From NCBI RefSeq assembly GCF_040639655.1, contig NZ_JBFAAI010000008.1, positions 62,001 to 126,000 of the forward strand: a stretch of 64,000 nucleotides of DNA. Reading direction: 5' to 3'. Origin of the DNA: Actinoplanes sp040639655 (GTDB lineage: Bacteria > Actinomycetota > Actinomycetes > Mycobacteriales > Micromonosporaceae). Below the pieces are notes generated by a model. That model saw only the letters and a list, made by a program, of their open reading frames with translations, was not told the DNA's origin and ran no database searches. Positions 50,013-58,255 of the stretch are shown in pieces (within the stretch, counting starts at the first letter, position 1; each line of letters starts with the position of its first letter). The position numbers were made by a program, and so were the translations under genes.

Positions 50013-51554
50013 ATGGCAATTCGGAGCTGGCTGAAGCTGCTGGCCGCCACCACCACGGCCGCCGCGGTCGTCGGGGCCGGTCAACTCGGCATCGCCTACG
50101 GGCTCGGCATGGTGCGGCTCGACCAGACGCTGGAACTCACTCAGCGTGACCAGTGGACAGCACAACTGGCCTGGGTCGCCTGGATCACCATGACCGCGGC
50201 CGCGATCGGAGCCGTGGTCGCGACCGGCCTGCGCCCCCGCTGGTCGCCTCGCCCGGTCGGCACCGGCGGCGCCCTCGCCATGGGCCTGGCCGCCGCTCTC
50301 GGCTCCCTGGCAGTGCTGCCGCTGACCATGCAGCCGGCCCGTTCCGCCCTGGTCACCGGCGTGCAGCCGGTTCTCGTCATCGGCATCTGCGCGGGCCTCG
50401 GTGCCGCCGCCGGAATCTTCGCCGGATGGGCCGCGGCCGCGCGAGCCGTCGCCCGCTGGAGCCTCTGCACCCTGACGGTCGCGGTGTGGGCCGTGGCGCT
50501 GATCTCCGTCGCGCCGTCCCTGCTGCCCGGCAAGACCCCGTCCGCGGTACGGCTCGGCGTACTGGAAGGCAGCCTCCTCCCGGCCGCCGTCACCGAGCAC
50601 ACCCCGTTCGTCACCATGCCTGTCATCGCCCTGATCGCCGGCCTCGTCGTCGGCTGGGCCGCCCGCGGCCGGAAGAAGCCGACCCTCGCCATCGCACTGA
50701 GCGGCCTCGCCGGCCCGGCGCTGCTGACGGTGGCCTATCTGATCGCCGGACCCGGCTCGGCCTCCGGCTTCGACCTCAACCCGTACTGGGCGGCGATGAC
50801 CGCCAGCGGCGCCGGAGTCCTCGGCTCGGTCCTGGCCACGATCGCGCGCGGCACCCCCGAAACGGCCCGCTCGCCCGAACCCCAGGCGCCCACCTCCGAC
50901 CCACCGGCAGACGCACAGCCCGAACCGGCCGCCCCCGTCACGGCATCCGGCCGCGCCACGCTGCCCCGCCGGGACGTGCCCGTGCAGTCCGCGATCGCCC
51001 AGGCAGCGGCCACCGCGGCCCGGCGGCCGGAGAACGAACTGCGGCCCTCGGACACCGGCGTCTTCTCGGTGGCGGTGGCCGACCGGCCGCACCCGCTGCA
51101 GGACCTGGCCGCCGCGGCGCCGGTACCGGCGCCCGCGTTCCCCAGCACCCCGCCCGCCCCGCCGTCCTCCGGGGCGCCGGCCCCCTCCGAGCCGCGCTTC
51201 CCCGGACAGCAACAGCAGCAACCGGCCAAAGCCGGTGGTCTGCGACGCGGATGGCGTACGCGTAAGTCCGCCCCCGAGCCCCCGGCCGCCGCACCCTCCC
51301 CCGCGCTGACCGGCGACACCGGCTCGTTCAACGGTTTCGCGACCGCACAGCCCGCGCCCCGCACCGGCATCGACACGGCTGAGCACCCCCGGATCGGCCC
51401 GCGGGCACCGCTCACGCCGGAACCGACCCCGATCAGCGCCCCGCTGCCGCAGCCCACCCCGATCACGCCGCCACCCACCGCGCCGGCCGCCCCGAGTCAG
51501 AGGCCGGCCCGCGAGGACGACTACGTGAACTGGGTCAACGGCCTCGGCAACTGA
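50013..51554 (+). CDS. Polytopic membrane protein with long proline-rich C-terminal tail, unknown function
   Basis: 513 residues. About seven or eight hydrophobic segments fill residues 1-285 (for example 10-32, 52-70, 85-105, 115-140, 150-170, 210-225, 235-250, 262-280). The remaining ~230 residues are Pro/Ala/Ser-rich and probably cytoplasmic and disordered, ending with EDDYVNWVNGLGN, a short conserved-looking C-terminal motif. I do not recognise the family. The layout (membrane core, disordered tail, short acidic terminal motif) suggests a scaffold or cell-envelope assembly role, but that is a guess. Followed by a hairpin at 51576-51617. Confidence 0.75.
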   Translation: MAIRSWLKLLAATTTAAAVVGAGQLGIAYGLGMVRLDQTLELTQRDQWTAQLAWVAWITMTAAAIGAVVATGLRPRWSPRPVGTGGALAMGLAAALGSLAVLPLTMQPARSALVTGVQPVLVIGICAGLGAAAGIFAGWAAAARAVARWSLCTLTVAVWAVALISVAPSLLPGKTPSAVRLGVLEGSLLPAAVTEHTPFVTMPVIALIAGLVVGWAARGRKKPTLAIALSGLAGPALLTVAYLIAGPGSASGFDLNPYWAAMTASGAGVLGSVLATIARGTPETARSPEPQAPTSDPPADAQPEPAAPVTASGRATLPRRDVPVQSAIAQAAATAARRPENELRPSDTGVFSVAVADRPHPLQDLAAAAPVPAPAFPSTPPAPPSSGAPAPSEPRFPGQQQQQPAKAGGLRRGWRTRKSAPEPPAAAPSPALTGDTGSFNGFATAQPAPRTGIDTAEHPRIGPRAPLTPEPTPISAPLPQPTPITPPPTAPAAPSQRPAREDDYVNWVNGLGN

Positions 51555-51575
51555 ACCCCCGCCTGCCGCCCTGCG

Positions 51576-51617
51576 CCATCGGAGTTCACCCCGTAAACCA
51601 TCGGCGAACTCCGATGG
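51576..51617. terminator. Hairpin terminator after the 50013 gene
   Basis: CCATCGGAGTTC (51576-51587) pairs perfectly with 51606-51617 around an 18-base loop. No U run follows. Confidence 0.6.
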
Positions 51618-51710
51618 AACGATGCGATCAGGAGGTACCGCCCCCGGTACCGGGCAGTAACGATGATCGATGTCGGGTACATCCCCGCCCACGACATCGG
51701 GAGTCCGATC

Positions 51711-52130
51711 ATGATCACCCGCATCGGCCGGCTCATCTCCGGTCTCGCCCTGATCCTCACCCTCGCCGGCACTGCGCTCGTAGCCCCCGCGATCGTGGCA
51801 CCGGCAGCCACCGACGCGGCCCAGGCAGCCGCCCACAACAGCTGCACGATCAGCCGCTGCTCCGCGGCACGAACCGCGTTCACCGGCTGGCAGTCCCTCG
51901 GCTGGCCCACCACCGCCGGCTGGTACGCCTGGCCCTACGGCAACTACAACTACACCGGCGGCCGTTTCTACAACCGCGAAGGCCAGCTGCCGTCCGCCAC
52001 CTACGGCGAATACGACGTCTACTCCCGCGCCCGCGGAGCCTCACGGGACGCCTACCGCATCGTGGTCAACCGCAGCACCCGGGTCGCCTACTTCACCCCC
52101 GACCACTACGTCACTTTCTACAAGCTTTGA
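51711..52130 (+). CDS. Secreted guanyl-specific ribonuclease (RNase Sa/barnase family)
   Basis: 139 residues from ATG 51711 (CGGGAG upstream). A Sec signal peptide (residues 1-40, ending about AQAA) precedes a microbial RNase domain: FYNREGQLPS, YGEYDVYS with the catalytic Glu, DAYRIVVNR, and the catalytic His in FTPDHYVTFYKL, matching the end of RNase Sa (DHYATF). It should degrade RNA outside the cell. No barstar-like inhibitor gene is adjacent; secreted microbial RNases of streptomycetes often have an inhibitor elsewhere. An upstream ATG (51663) is in frame but has no ribosome site. Confidence 0.85.
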   Translation: MITRIGRLISGLALILTLAGTALVAPAIVAPAATDAAQAAAHNSCTISRCSAARTAFTGWQSLGWPTTAGWYAWPYGNYNYTGGRFYNREGQLPSATYGEYDVYSRARGASRDAYRIVVNRSTRVAYFTPDHYVTFYKL

Positions 52131-52147
52131 ACCTTTCTCTTCCGTAC

Positions 52148-52179
52148 GCGCGGCGGCCGTCCCCTGACGGCCGCCGCGC
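52148..52179 (+). terminator. Terminator of the RNase gene
   Basis: A perfect 14-base inverted repeat GCGCGGCGGCCGTC (52148-52161) / 52166-52179 with a CCCT loop, followed by CGCGTTTCC, 17 bases after the stop. Confidence 0.8.
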
Positions 52180-52271
52180 CGCGTTTCCACCCCGAAATGC
52201 GTCGCTGCCCGCCCCCGGAAACCGTCCGGCTACTGCTTAGCACCACGTTCGGGCTCAGGCTGCGAAATCCC

Positions 52272-52295
52272 GGAACTGCGTCAAGAAATCGAGTC
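52272..52295 (+). promoter_or_regulatory. Possible ECF-sigma-type promoter upstream of the riboswitch
   Basis: GGAAC (52272-52276), 16 bases, then GTC (52293-52295) resembles extracytoplasmic-function sigma promoters. It would give a leader of about 60 bases before the riboswitch. This is a weak motif call. Confidence 0.25.
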
Positions 52296-52362
52296 ACGAG
52301 CACTTAGCTGCCACCTACCTCGTCCGAACACTCATGGCGTAACCAAAACGCGAACGAGCACC

Positions 52363-52450
52363 GCTCGGCCGTAAAACGCAAACCCGGCGCAAGCCGGGGA
52401 CGCAAAGCCACAGGGCCCACGGGGCCGGCTGGGCTACCGACCAAGGGGAG
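52363..52450 (+). ncRNA. Cyclic di-GMP-I (GEMM-I) riboswitch and overlapping ribosome binding site
   Basis: The conserved GEMM core is clear: ACGCAAACC at about 52376, P2 stem CCCGGC-GCAA-GCCGGG (52383-52398), then GGACGCAAAGCCAC (52398 on), a P3 arm with GGGCC/GGCC, and the closing GGGCTACCGA ending at 52440. P1 is TCGG (52365-52368) with CCGA (52437-52440). The ribosome site AAGGGGAG starts at 52443, three bases after P1, and the ATG is at 52461, so ligand binding can directly expose or hide it. No separate terminator hairpin is seen, so control is probably at translation. Whether the ligand is c-di-GMP or the related cGAMP depends on one core base I do not assign; c-di-GMP is more common. 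Confidence 0.9.
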
Positions 52451-52460
52451 ACACATATAA

Positions 52461-52883
52461 ATGCGTAACATGATCCAGCTTCTGGGCGGTGTAGCCGTCG
52501 CCGGCGTCGTCGCCGCCGGTTCCACCGCCTTCACCGCCGCCGGCGTGACCAGCACCGTCGGGTCCAGCAAGCTTGTCGGCGGAACGGTCACGCAGGCCAT
52601 CCACGGCGCCAAGATGATCAAGCTTGCCCTGACCACTGCGGCGGCACCGAACTCCAACCGGGTAGAAGGCACAATCACCATGGAGTTGGAGACCGACGCC
52701 ACCGCCGTTGCTCTCGACGCAACAGATGTAGTGACCGTCGCCCTCACCGGCACGGCCAGCGTCTCCCCCGCGGCGTCGATCGCCAACTGCGCCCAGGGCT
52801 CGGGCAAGGTTTGGACCTGCGCCATCACCGGCTACTACACCAACGTAACCGCAATCAACGTGACTGTGGCACCTGCTCCCTGA
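52461..52883 (+). CDS. Small secreted protein with SipW-type signal, riboswitch-controlled
   Basis: 140 residues. The N-terminus MRNMIQLLGGVAVAGVVAAG, then STAFTAAGV, resembles SipW-cognate signal sequences of camelysin/TasA-like proteins. The mature region is Val/Thr/Ala-rich, likely all-beta, and has two cysteines in SIANCAQGSGKVWTCAITG that could form a disulfide near the C-terminus, and an NVTVAPAP tail. Similar proteins occur beside SipW-like signal peptidases in actinobacteria, as here (the peptidase gene starts about 105 bases downstream). It is probably a surface or extracellular fibre subunit. Expression is under the GEMM-I riboswitch immediately upstream. Confidence 0.7.
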   Translation: MRNMIQLLGGVAVAGVVAAGSTAFTAAGVTSTVGSSKLVGGTVTQAIHGAKMIKLALTTAAAPNSNRVEGTITMELETDATAVALDATDVVTVALTGTASVSPAASIANCAQGSGKVWTCAITGYYTNVTAINVTVAPAP

Positions 52884-52988
52884 TCTATAGCCGCCCGCCT
52901 GGCACCCGCTGAGGGCAGACTTCCTTCAAGTAGGCACTGTCCCCACACGGCCGACGGAGTTGTCATACGCATAAACCGTCGTCTCGTC

Positions 52989-55670
52989 ATGGCCGCCGTC
53001 CTCGTGACGGCGGCCATCGGCGCGTGGGCCGTGAACACCGGCCAGGTTTCCTACGTAGTCACCTACGGCATCAGCATGAATCCCGTTTACTATGCCGATG
53101 ATCTCGTCATTCTCATCCGGTCCGATTCTTATGAGGTCGGCCAGATAGCTGCATACCATGGGAACGACGGGCAGACCGAAGTGCTGCACCGCATCATCGA
53201 CGGTGACGGCACGAGTGGCTACGTCCTAAAAGGCGACAACAATGATTCGGTCGACGCCGCGAAGCCCACTGCTGACAAGATCATCGGGCGCGCTGTACTG
53301 CACATTCCCCAAGGCGGCACCTGGCTGCAACCGCTGCTGAGCCCAACCGGCTTGGGCATGCTGGGCTTCCTGTTCGTAAGCGGTGGCGCGGTAGGCATCA
53401 AAAGCCGCCGGGACATCCCACGCGGTCGCCGCAGGAAGAGAGTGAAGGGCATGTCTGGCGGAGGTGGCTCCTGGGCTACTGCGGCGGCCGTGTTCAAGGC
53501 GGTCAGCCGCCTTCATCCCGCCCTCCGGATGCTGGCCGTCACCACCGCTGTCTGCAGTGTCGTCGGACTCGCCCTCGGTGTACTGGGCTGGATGAAGCCG
53601 ACCACCGAGAGCGTGAGCCGCTCCGGCAGAACCGGCGAGTCGATGACGTTCGCCTACACCGCTGAGGTTCCTCGCTCGGCCGCCTACGACGGCACCACGG
53701 TCCACTCCCCGGATCCGGTCTTCCGAAAGCTGGCCAACGTCGTAGATCTGCACATGAACTACCGGGGTGAGCCGGGCCGCATCGAGATATCGGCTCGCCT
53801 GTCCTCGCAGAACGGCTGGCACAAAACTCTTGTTCTGTCCCAGCCGAAACAGTTCACCACCGACAGATACACCGGCAAAATCCAATTAGATCTGCCCTCG
53901 CTTGATCAACTCGTCGCGGAGGCCGGCAAGGCGATCGGCGTTGACATGGGTCCCACCACCCTCGCGATCACCGCCCGGGTCCGTCACGGGGACGGGAGCA
54001 CGTTCGAGCCGCAGGTCTCCTTCAGTCTCGCTCCGCTCCAGTTCACTCTCGTCGGCAGCCCGGAAGCACTGGCCGTGGACAGGTCCAGCACGCCCGCGGG
54101 CACCTCGGTTCAGGACCGGCGGATCGGCGCTTTCGGCTACTACCCGCTGACCGCGGCCGAGGCCCGGAAGTACGCCGTCTACCTGATCCTCGTGGCCCTG
54201 ATCGGCGCCGGAATCGTCGCCTGGATGGCGCTGGGTCATGTCCCGCTGCGGACCCGCACCCAGATCCAGCGCCGCTACCCACACCTGATCGTCCCGGTCG
54301 AGCCGATGGCCAGTCCGCCCGGCAAGCCCGTCGTCACAGTCGACACGTTCCCGGCTCTCGTGAAGCTCGCCGAGAAGTACGGGCAGATGATCCTCACCTG
54401 GACCCGCCCGGACGGCGCCGACGATTTCGTGGTCCGCGACGAGGGCATCCTCTACCGGTACCGGATCGACCCGAACGTCACCGCCTCCAAAGCGGCCCCG
54501 GCAGGAGCAGCACCCGAGCCGGCAGTGGCAGGCCGTCCCCGAACTGCGCAACCGGCTCCCGACAACGCGCCGGTCATGGGACTGCTGCCCGTCGCCGAGC
54601 ACCAAGCGGAGGTCGGCACCGAAAAGATCGGAGCCACGACCACAGGTATCGAAGGCACGACCACAGGTCATGAGGCCCCGACCGCGGACACGGAGCCGCT
54701 CGCGAAGAAGCCGACTCCCCGGAAACGCGCCGCCACAACTACGGCAACCAAGACCGCAGCCACCAAGACCGCAGCAGCGAAGGCCCCCGCGTCCAAGACA
54801 CCCGGAACCAGGACTCCCACGAAGCGCACCCGCGCAACAGCGAAGCCGTCCCAGCCCTCAGCATTCACAAGCGATAACCCGGCGCTGGCAGCTGATCTCG
54901 GATCGGAAGGCCGGACAACCGAAACCCCGGCCCCGGCTCACAACCGGCTCGCCGCATCCCGCGAAGCCGCAGCCACCACAAGCAAGCAGCCCTCCGCTCC
55001 CGGCGAAGCAACCGCCGCTGAAGACAGCGCGACGAAGACGACCTCCATAGACGGGATGAAGGCTGCGGACGAGGCAGCCGCCGCCAACCGGGTGGCCGAC
55101 GCGGACGAGGCGAAGGCCGCAGACCAGGCGACCGCCACGGATGGGATCAACGCCGCGGACGGCGTCAATGCCGAAACGCAAGCGCAGGTTGGCAAAGCTG
55201 AGCAGCCCATCGGGGAGGCGGAGTCGGCCACCAAGGCGGACCAGACCGCTGAGACCGGCCAGGCCCCCGAAGAGCAAACAGAAGCCCAGCAGCCGGTCAA
55301 GAACCAGAAGGCCTCCAGCCGCCGCAAGTCCCGGTCGAGGCGCACCCGGCAACCTGCCAGTCCCGAACCGGCCACTGCCTCCACCACCGAGGCCCGTGAA
55401 GCCATGGAGGACCTGGCCGGACGCAATACCCCGATGACGACGCCCGAGCCAGGAAGCCCGACGACGCCCGAGCCGGGCAGCCCGACGACCCAGCCAGGCA
55501 GCGCCGACTCGTCCGGCGCCGAAGTCAAGCCGGTCCCGTGGCCCGAGGCGGGCCCCGGGTCACAGCCGGACCCGCCGACGCACAACCGGGAGCCGTTCTA
55601 CGACTTCCTACCGGTGGCGAAACGCGCCGCCGCCAACGATGTGGACGACATCGACGAACCGGATGCATGA
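52989..55670 (+). CDS. SipW-like signal peptidase I fused to DUF5305-like membrane domain and low-complexity tail
   Basis: 893 residues. Residues 1-135 form an ER/SipW-type signal peptidase: YGISMNP (nucleophile Ser29), VLHRI (His66 in place of the bacterial Lys), KGDNND (Asp82/85), then a hydrophobic segment. From about residue 155 a new region starts with a membrane helix (~180-203), an extracellular beta domain (205-390) and a second helix (~395-420), matching DUF5305. Residues ~500-893 are Ala/Thr/Lys/Glu-rich low complexity, ending EPFYDFLPVAKRAA. The ATG 52989 lacks a ribosome site and cuts off a basic stretch (RINRRLV) encoded just upstream, where CGGAG sits before ATA 52965, so the true start may be non-standard. 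An internal ATG at 53451 follows AGGAAGAGAGTGAAGG and could start the DUF5305 part separately. Confidence 0.8.
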   Translation: MAAVLVTAAIGAWAVNTGQVSYVVTYGISMNPVYYADDLVILIRSDSYEVGQIAAYHGNDGQTEVLHRIIDGDGTSGYVLKGDNNDSVDAAKPTADKIIGRAVLHIPQGGTWLQPLLSPTGLGMLGFLFVSGGAVGIKSRRDIPRGRRRKRVKGMSGGGGSWATAAAVFKAVSRLHPALRMLAVTTAVCSVVGLALGVLGWMKPTTESVSRSGRTGESMTFAYTAEVPRSAAYDGTTVHSPDPVFRKLANVVDLHMNYRGEPGRIEISARLSSQNGWHKTLVLSQPKQFTTDRYTGKIQLDLPSLDQLVAEAGKAIGVDMGPTTLAITARVRHGDGSTFEPQVSFSLAPLQFTLVGSPEALAVDRSSTPAGTSVQDRRIGAFGYYPLTAAEARKYAVYLILVALIGAGIVAWMALGHVPLRTRTQIQRRYPHLIVPVEPMASPPGKPVVTVDTFPALVKLAEKYGQMILTWTRPDGADDFVVRDEGILYRYRIDPNVTASKAAPAGAAPEPAVAGRPRTAQPAPDNAPVMGLLPVAEHQAEVGTEKIGATTTGIEGTTTGHEAPTADTEPLAKKPTPRKRAATTTATKTAATKTAAAKAPASKTPGTRTPTKRTRATAKPSQPSAFTSDNPALAADLGSEGRTTETPAPAHNRLAASREAAATTSKQPSAPGEATAAEDSATKTTSIDGMKAADEAAAANRVADADEAKAADQATATDGINAADGVNAETQAQVGKAEQPIGEAESATKADQTAETGQAPEEQTEAQQPVKNQKASSRRKSRSRRTRQPASPEPATASTTEAREAMEDLAGRNTPMTTPEPGSPTTPEPGSPTTQPGSADSSGAEVKPVPWPEAGPGSQPDPPTHNREPFYDFLPVAKRAAANDVDDIDEPDA

Positions 55671-55720
55671 CCGCGTCCTTCGACCCGGCCATCCTGACAG
55701 GTCAGCGTCACCCCCGCGTA

Positions 55721-55853
55721 GATCTTGTGACGATGCGCCGTCGCGACAGCCCCAACCTCCCGCAATCGCCTCGAGGGGAGGCGCGGCCGGCGCGCACAGC
55801 AGCGACCTTGTGAGGATGTGCCGTTGCGGCAGTCTCCACCTCACAAGATCGCC
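55721..55853. repeat. Two copies of a ~50-bp palindromic repeat
   Basis: 55721-55770 and 55804-55853 align without gaps at 38 of 50 positions. The second copy is itself an imperfect hairpin (CTTGTGAGG ... GCCG-TTG-CGGC ... CCTCACAAG). They fill the convergent gap between the SipW-like gene and thiC and may act as the terminator for both. Confidence 0.65.
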
Positions 55854-55887
55854 CGCAAAGAGCGGCGCCGTGCGCGACGGGGAGCGG

Positions 55888-57411
55888 TCAGGCGGTGGGG
55901 GTGACCGGCAGGTACACGCGGCCTCCGGCGTCGACGAACTCTTCCGACTTGGCCTTCATGCCGGCCGCCCGGATCTCGTGGCTGATCTTCATGGAGCAGA
56001 ACTTCGGGCCGCACATGGAGCAGAAGTGCGCCGTCTTGGCGGGCGCCGCCGGCAGTGTCTCGTCGTGATACGCGCGAGCGGTGTCAGGGTCGAGGGCCAG
56101 CTCGAACTGGTCCTCCCACCGGAAGTCGAACCGGGCCCTGGAGAGGGCGTCGTCCCACTCCTGAGCGCCCGGGTGCCCCTTGGCGATGTCCGCCGCGTGC
56201 GCCGCGATCTTGTAAGCGATCATGCCTGCCTTGACGTCTTCCTTGTTCGGCAGCCCGAGGTGTTCCTTGGGGGTGACGTAGCAGAGCATCGCGGTACCGA
56301 ACCAGCCGATCATCGCGGCGCCGATGGCGGACGTGATGTGGTCGTAGGCGGGTGCGATGTCGGTGGCGAGCGGCCCGAGTGTGTAGAAGGGTGCCCCGCC
56401 GCAGAGTTCGACCTGCAGATCGACGTTCTCTTTGATCTTGTGCATCGGCACGTGGCCGGGGCCTTCGACCATGACCTGGACGTCGTACTCCCACGCGATG
56501 TGGGTGAGTTCGCCGAGCGTACGCAGTTCCGCGAACTGTGCTTCGTCGTTGGCGTCGGCGATGGAACCCGGCCGGAGACCGTCGCCCAGGGAGAACGTGA
56601 TGTCGTACTCCCGGAAGATCTCGCACAGCTCCCGGAAGTGGGTGTACAGGAAGTTCTCCCGGTGCTCGGCAAGGCACCAGGCCGCCATGATCGACCCGCC
56701 GCGCGAGACGATGCCGGTCACCCGTTCAGCGGCCATCGGCACGTACGCCAGAAGCACACCGGCGTGGATCGTCATGTAGTCGACGCCCTGTTCCGCCTGT
56801 TCGATGACGGTCTCGCGGAAGACCTCCCAGGACAGTTTGAGCGGGTCACCTTTGACCTTCTCGAGCGCCTGGTACAGGGGCACCGTGCCGATCGGGACGG
56901 GCGAGTTCCGTACGATCGCCTCGCGGGTCTCATGAATGTGCTGCCCGGTGGAGAGGTCCATCACGGTGTCGGCGCCCCAGCGGGTGGCCCAGGTCAGCTT
57001 TTCGACCTCCTCGTCGATCGACGAGGTGACGGCCGAGGTGCCGATGTTGGCGTTGACCTTCACGAGGAAGCGGGAGCCGATGATCATCGGCTCGGACTCG
57101 GGGTGGTTGACGTTGGCGGGCAGTACGGCCCGCCCCGCGGCGATCTCGTCGCGCACCAGTTCCGGTGACACTCCTTCGCGGACGGCGACGTACTCCATCT
57201 CGGGTGTGATGATCCTGGCGCGCGCGGAGGCGAGCTGGGTCCGGCCGGTCCGCCACGGTTTGCGCAGCGGGGGTAGTCCGGCCGAGGGTTCGCTGCCGGG
57301 GCCGGAGGTGTCGTACAGGCGCACCGGCGGGTTGTCCCCGGTGAGCACGACCTCGGTGAACGGGACCTGGATGTCCGGGCGGGGCCCTTCGACGTAGACC
57401 TTGCGACGCAC
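55888..57411 (-). CDS. thiC: Phosphomethylpyrimidine synthase ThiC
   Basis: 507 residues. A radical-SAM enzyme converting aminoimidazole ribotide to HMP-P. The C-terminal CSMCGPKFC (CX2CX4C) holds its 4Fe-4S cluster; NVNHPESEPMIIG and VEGPGHVPMHKI are standard. The N-terminal extension present in many bacterial ThiC proteins is short here. GTG 57411 is chosen for GGGGAGG eight bases upstream. It is the last gene of the thi operon, and no separate riboswitch is present before it. Confidence 0.95.
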   Translation of the reverse strand: MRRKVYVEGPRPDIQVPFTEVVLTGDNPPVRLYDTSGPGSEPSAGLPPLRKPWRTGRTQLASARARIITPEMEYVAVREGVSPELVRDEIAAGRAVLPANVNHPESEPMIIGSRFLVKVNANIGTSAVTSSIDEEVEKLTWATRWGADTVMDLSTGQHIHETREAIVRNSPVPIGTVPLYQALEKVKGDPLKLSWEVFRETVIEQAEQGVDYMTIHAGVLLAYVPMAAERVTGIVSRGGSIMAAWCLAEHRENFLYTHFRELCEIFREYDITFSLGDGLRPGSIADANDEAQFAELRTLGELTHIAWEYDVQVMVEGPGHVPMHKIKENVDLQVELCGGAPFYTLGPLATDIAPAYDHITSAIGAAMIGWFGTAMLCYVTPKEHLGLPNKEDVKAGMIAYKIAAHAADIAKGHPGAQEWDDALSRARFDFRWEDQFELALDPDTARAYHDETLPAAPAKTAHFCSMCGPKFCSMKISHEIRAAGMKAKSEEFVDAGGRVYLPVTPTA

Positions 57412-57487
57412 GATCAATACCTCCCCAAAGTTGTACAAAACCGGCGGCCGACGGCAGCATGGAGCCACCCGGCGAGCCACCGAAGAT

Positions 57488-58255
57488 CTAGACGGACCAG
57501 CCGAAGTGGTCCAGCGGTCCCGGTCCGGCGCCCAGTTCCCAGGAACTGCCACCGCGCAGGCCCCGGTTCACGTAGTCCTTCGCCGCCGCCACCGCGTCCG
57601 GCACCGCGTCGCCCGCGGCCAGCCGCACCGCGATCGCCGACGAGAACGTGCATCCCGACCCGTGGTTGTTCCGCGTCGCCACCGGCTCGCCGCGCAGCAG
57701 GGTCGTCTCACCGGCGAAGTGCAGGACATCGACCGCCAGCTCACTGCCGGTCACCACGACGCCGCGCGGCCCGAGGTCCGCGAGATCGGCTGCCGCCGAG
57801 ACCATCTCCTCGACGGTCTCCACCCGCCGTCCCAGCAGAGCTCCGGCCTCGTGCCGGTTCGGGGTCACCACGCATGGGTACGCGAGAAGCACCCCCACCA
57901 CCGCGGCCTCGCCCAACCTGCTGCCCGCGGTGGCCACGAGAACCGGGTCGACGACGAGGTTCGGCAGGTCGTCCACCCGTGACGCGATGACCTTGGCGAC
58001 GGCCGGATCGGAGATCATCCCGACCTTGACCGCGGTGACCGGCAGATCGGACAGCACCGCGTCGAGCTGAGCCGCGACGATCTCCGCCGGGACCGGGTGG
58101 ATTGCCGTGACACCGAGCGTGTTCTGCGCCGTGATCGCGGTGATCACCGAGGTGCCGAACGCCCCGAGCGCCGCGAACGTCTTCAGATCCGCCTGGATCC
58201 CGGCGCCTCCACCGGAGTCGGACCCGGCGATCGTCAGCACCACCGGCGGCGTCAC
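57488..58255 (-). CDS. thiD: Hydroxymethylpyrimidine/phosphomethylpyrimidine kinase ThiD
   Basis: 255 residues with a ribokinase fold: LTIAGSDSGGGAGIQADLKTFAALG, DPVLVATAGSRL, NRHEAGALLG, and the catalytic NNHGSGCTFSSAIAVRLAAG. It phosphorylates HMP-P to HMP-PP. GTG 58255 overlaps the stop of the upstream ThiE-like gene (GTGA). Confidence 0.96.
   Translation of the reverse strand: MTPPVVLTIAGSDSGGGAGIQADLKTFAALGAFGTSVITAITAQNTLGVTAIHPVPAEIVAAQLDAVLSDLPVTAVKVGMISDPAVAKVIASRVDDLPNLVVDPVLVATAGSRLGEAAVVGVLLAYPCVVTPNRHEAGALLGRRVETVEEMVSAAADLADLGPRGVVVTGSELAVDVLHFAGETTLLRGEPVATRNNHGSGCTFSSAIAVRLAAGDAVPDAVAAAKDYVNRGLRGGSSWELGAGPGPLDHFGWSV

Noticed and set aside
57412..57487. Separate TPP riboswitch for thiC
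   Set aside because: The 76-base thiD-thiC gap lacks the CTGAGA and THI-box sequences, which are instead at 61528-61620.
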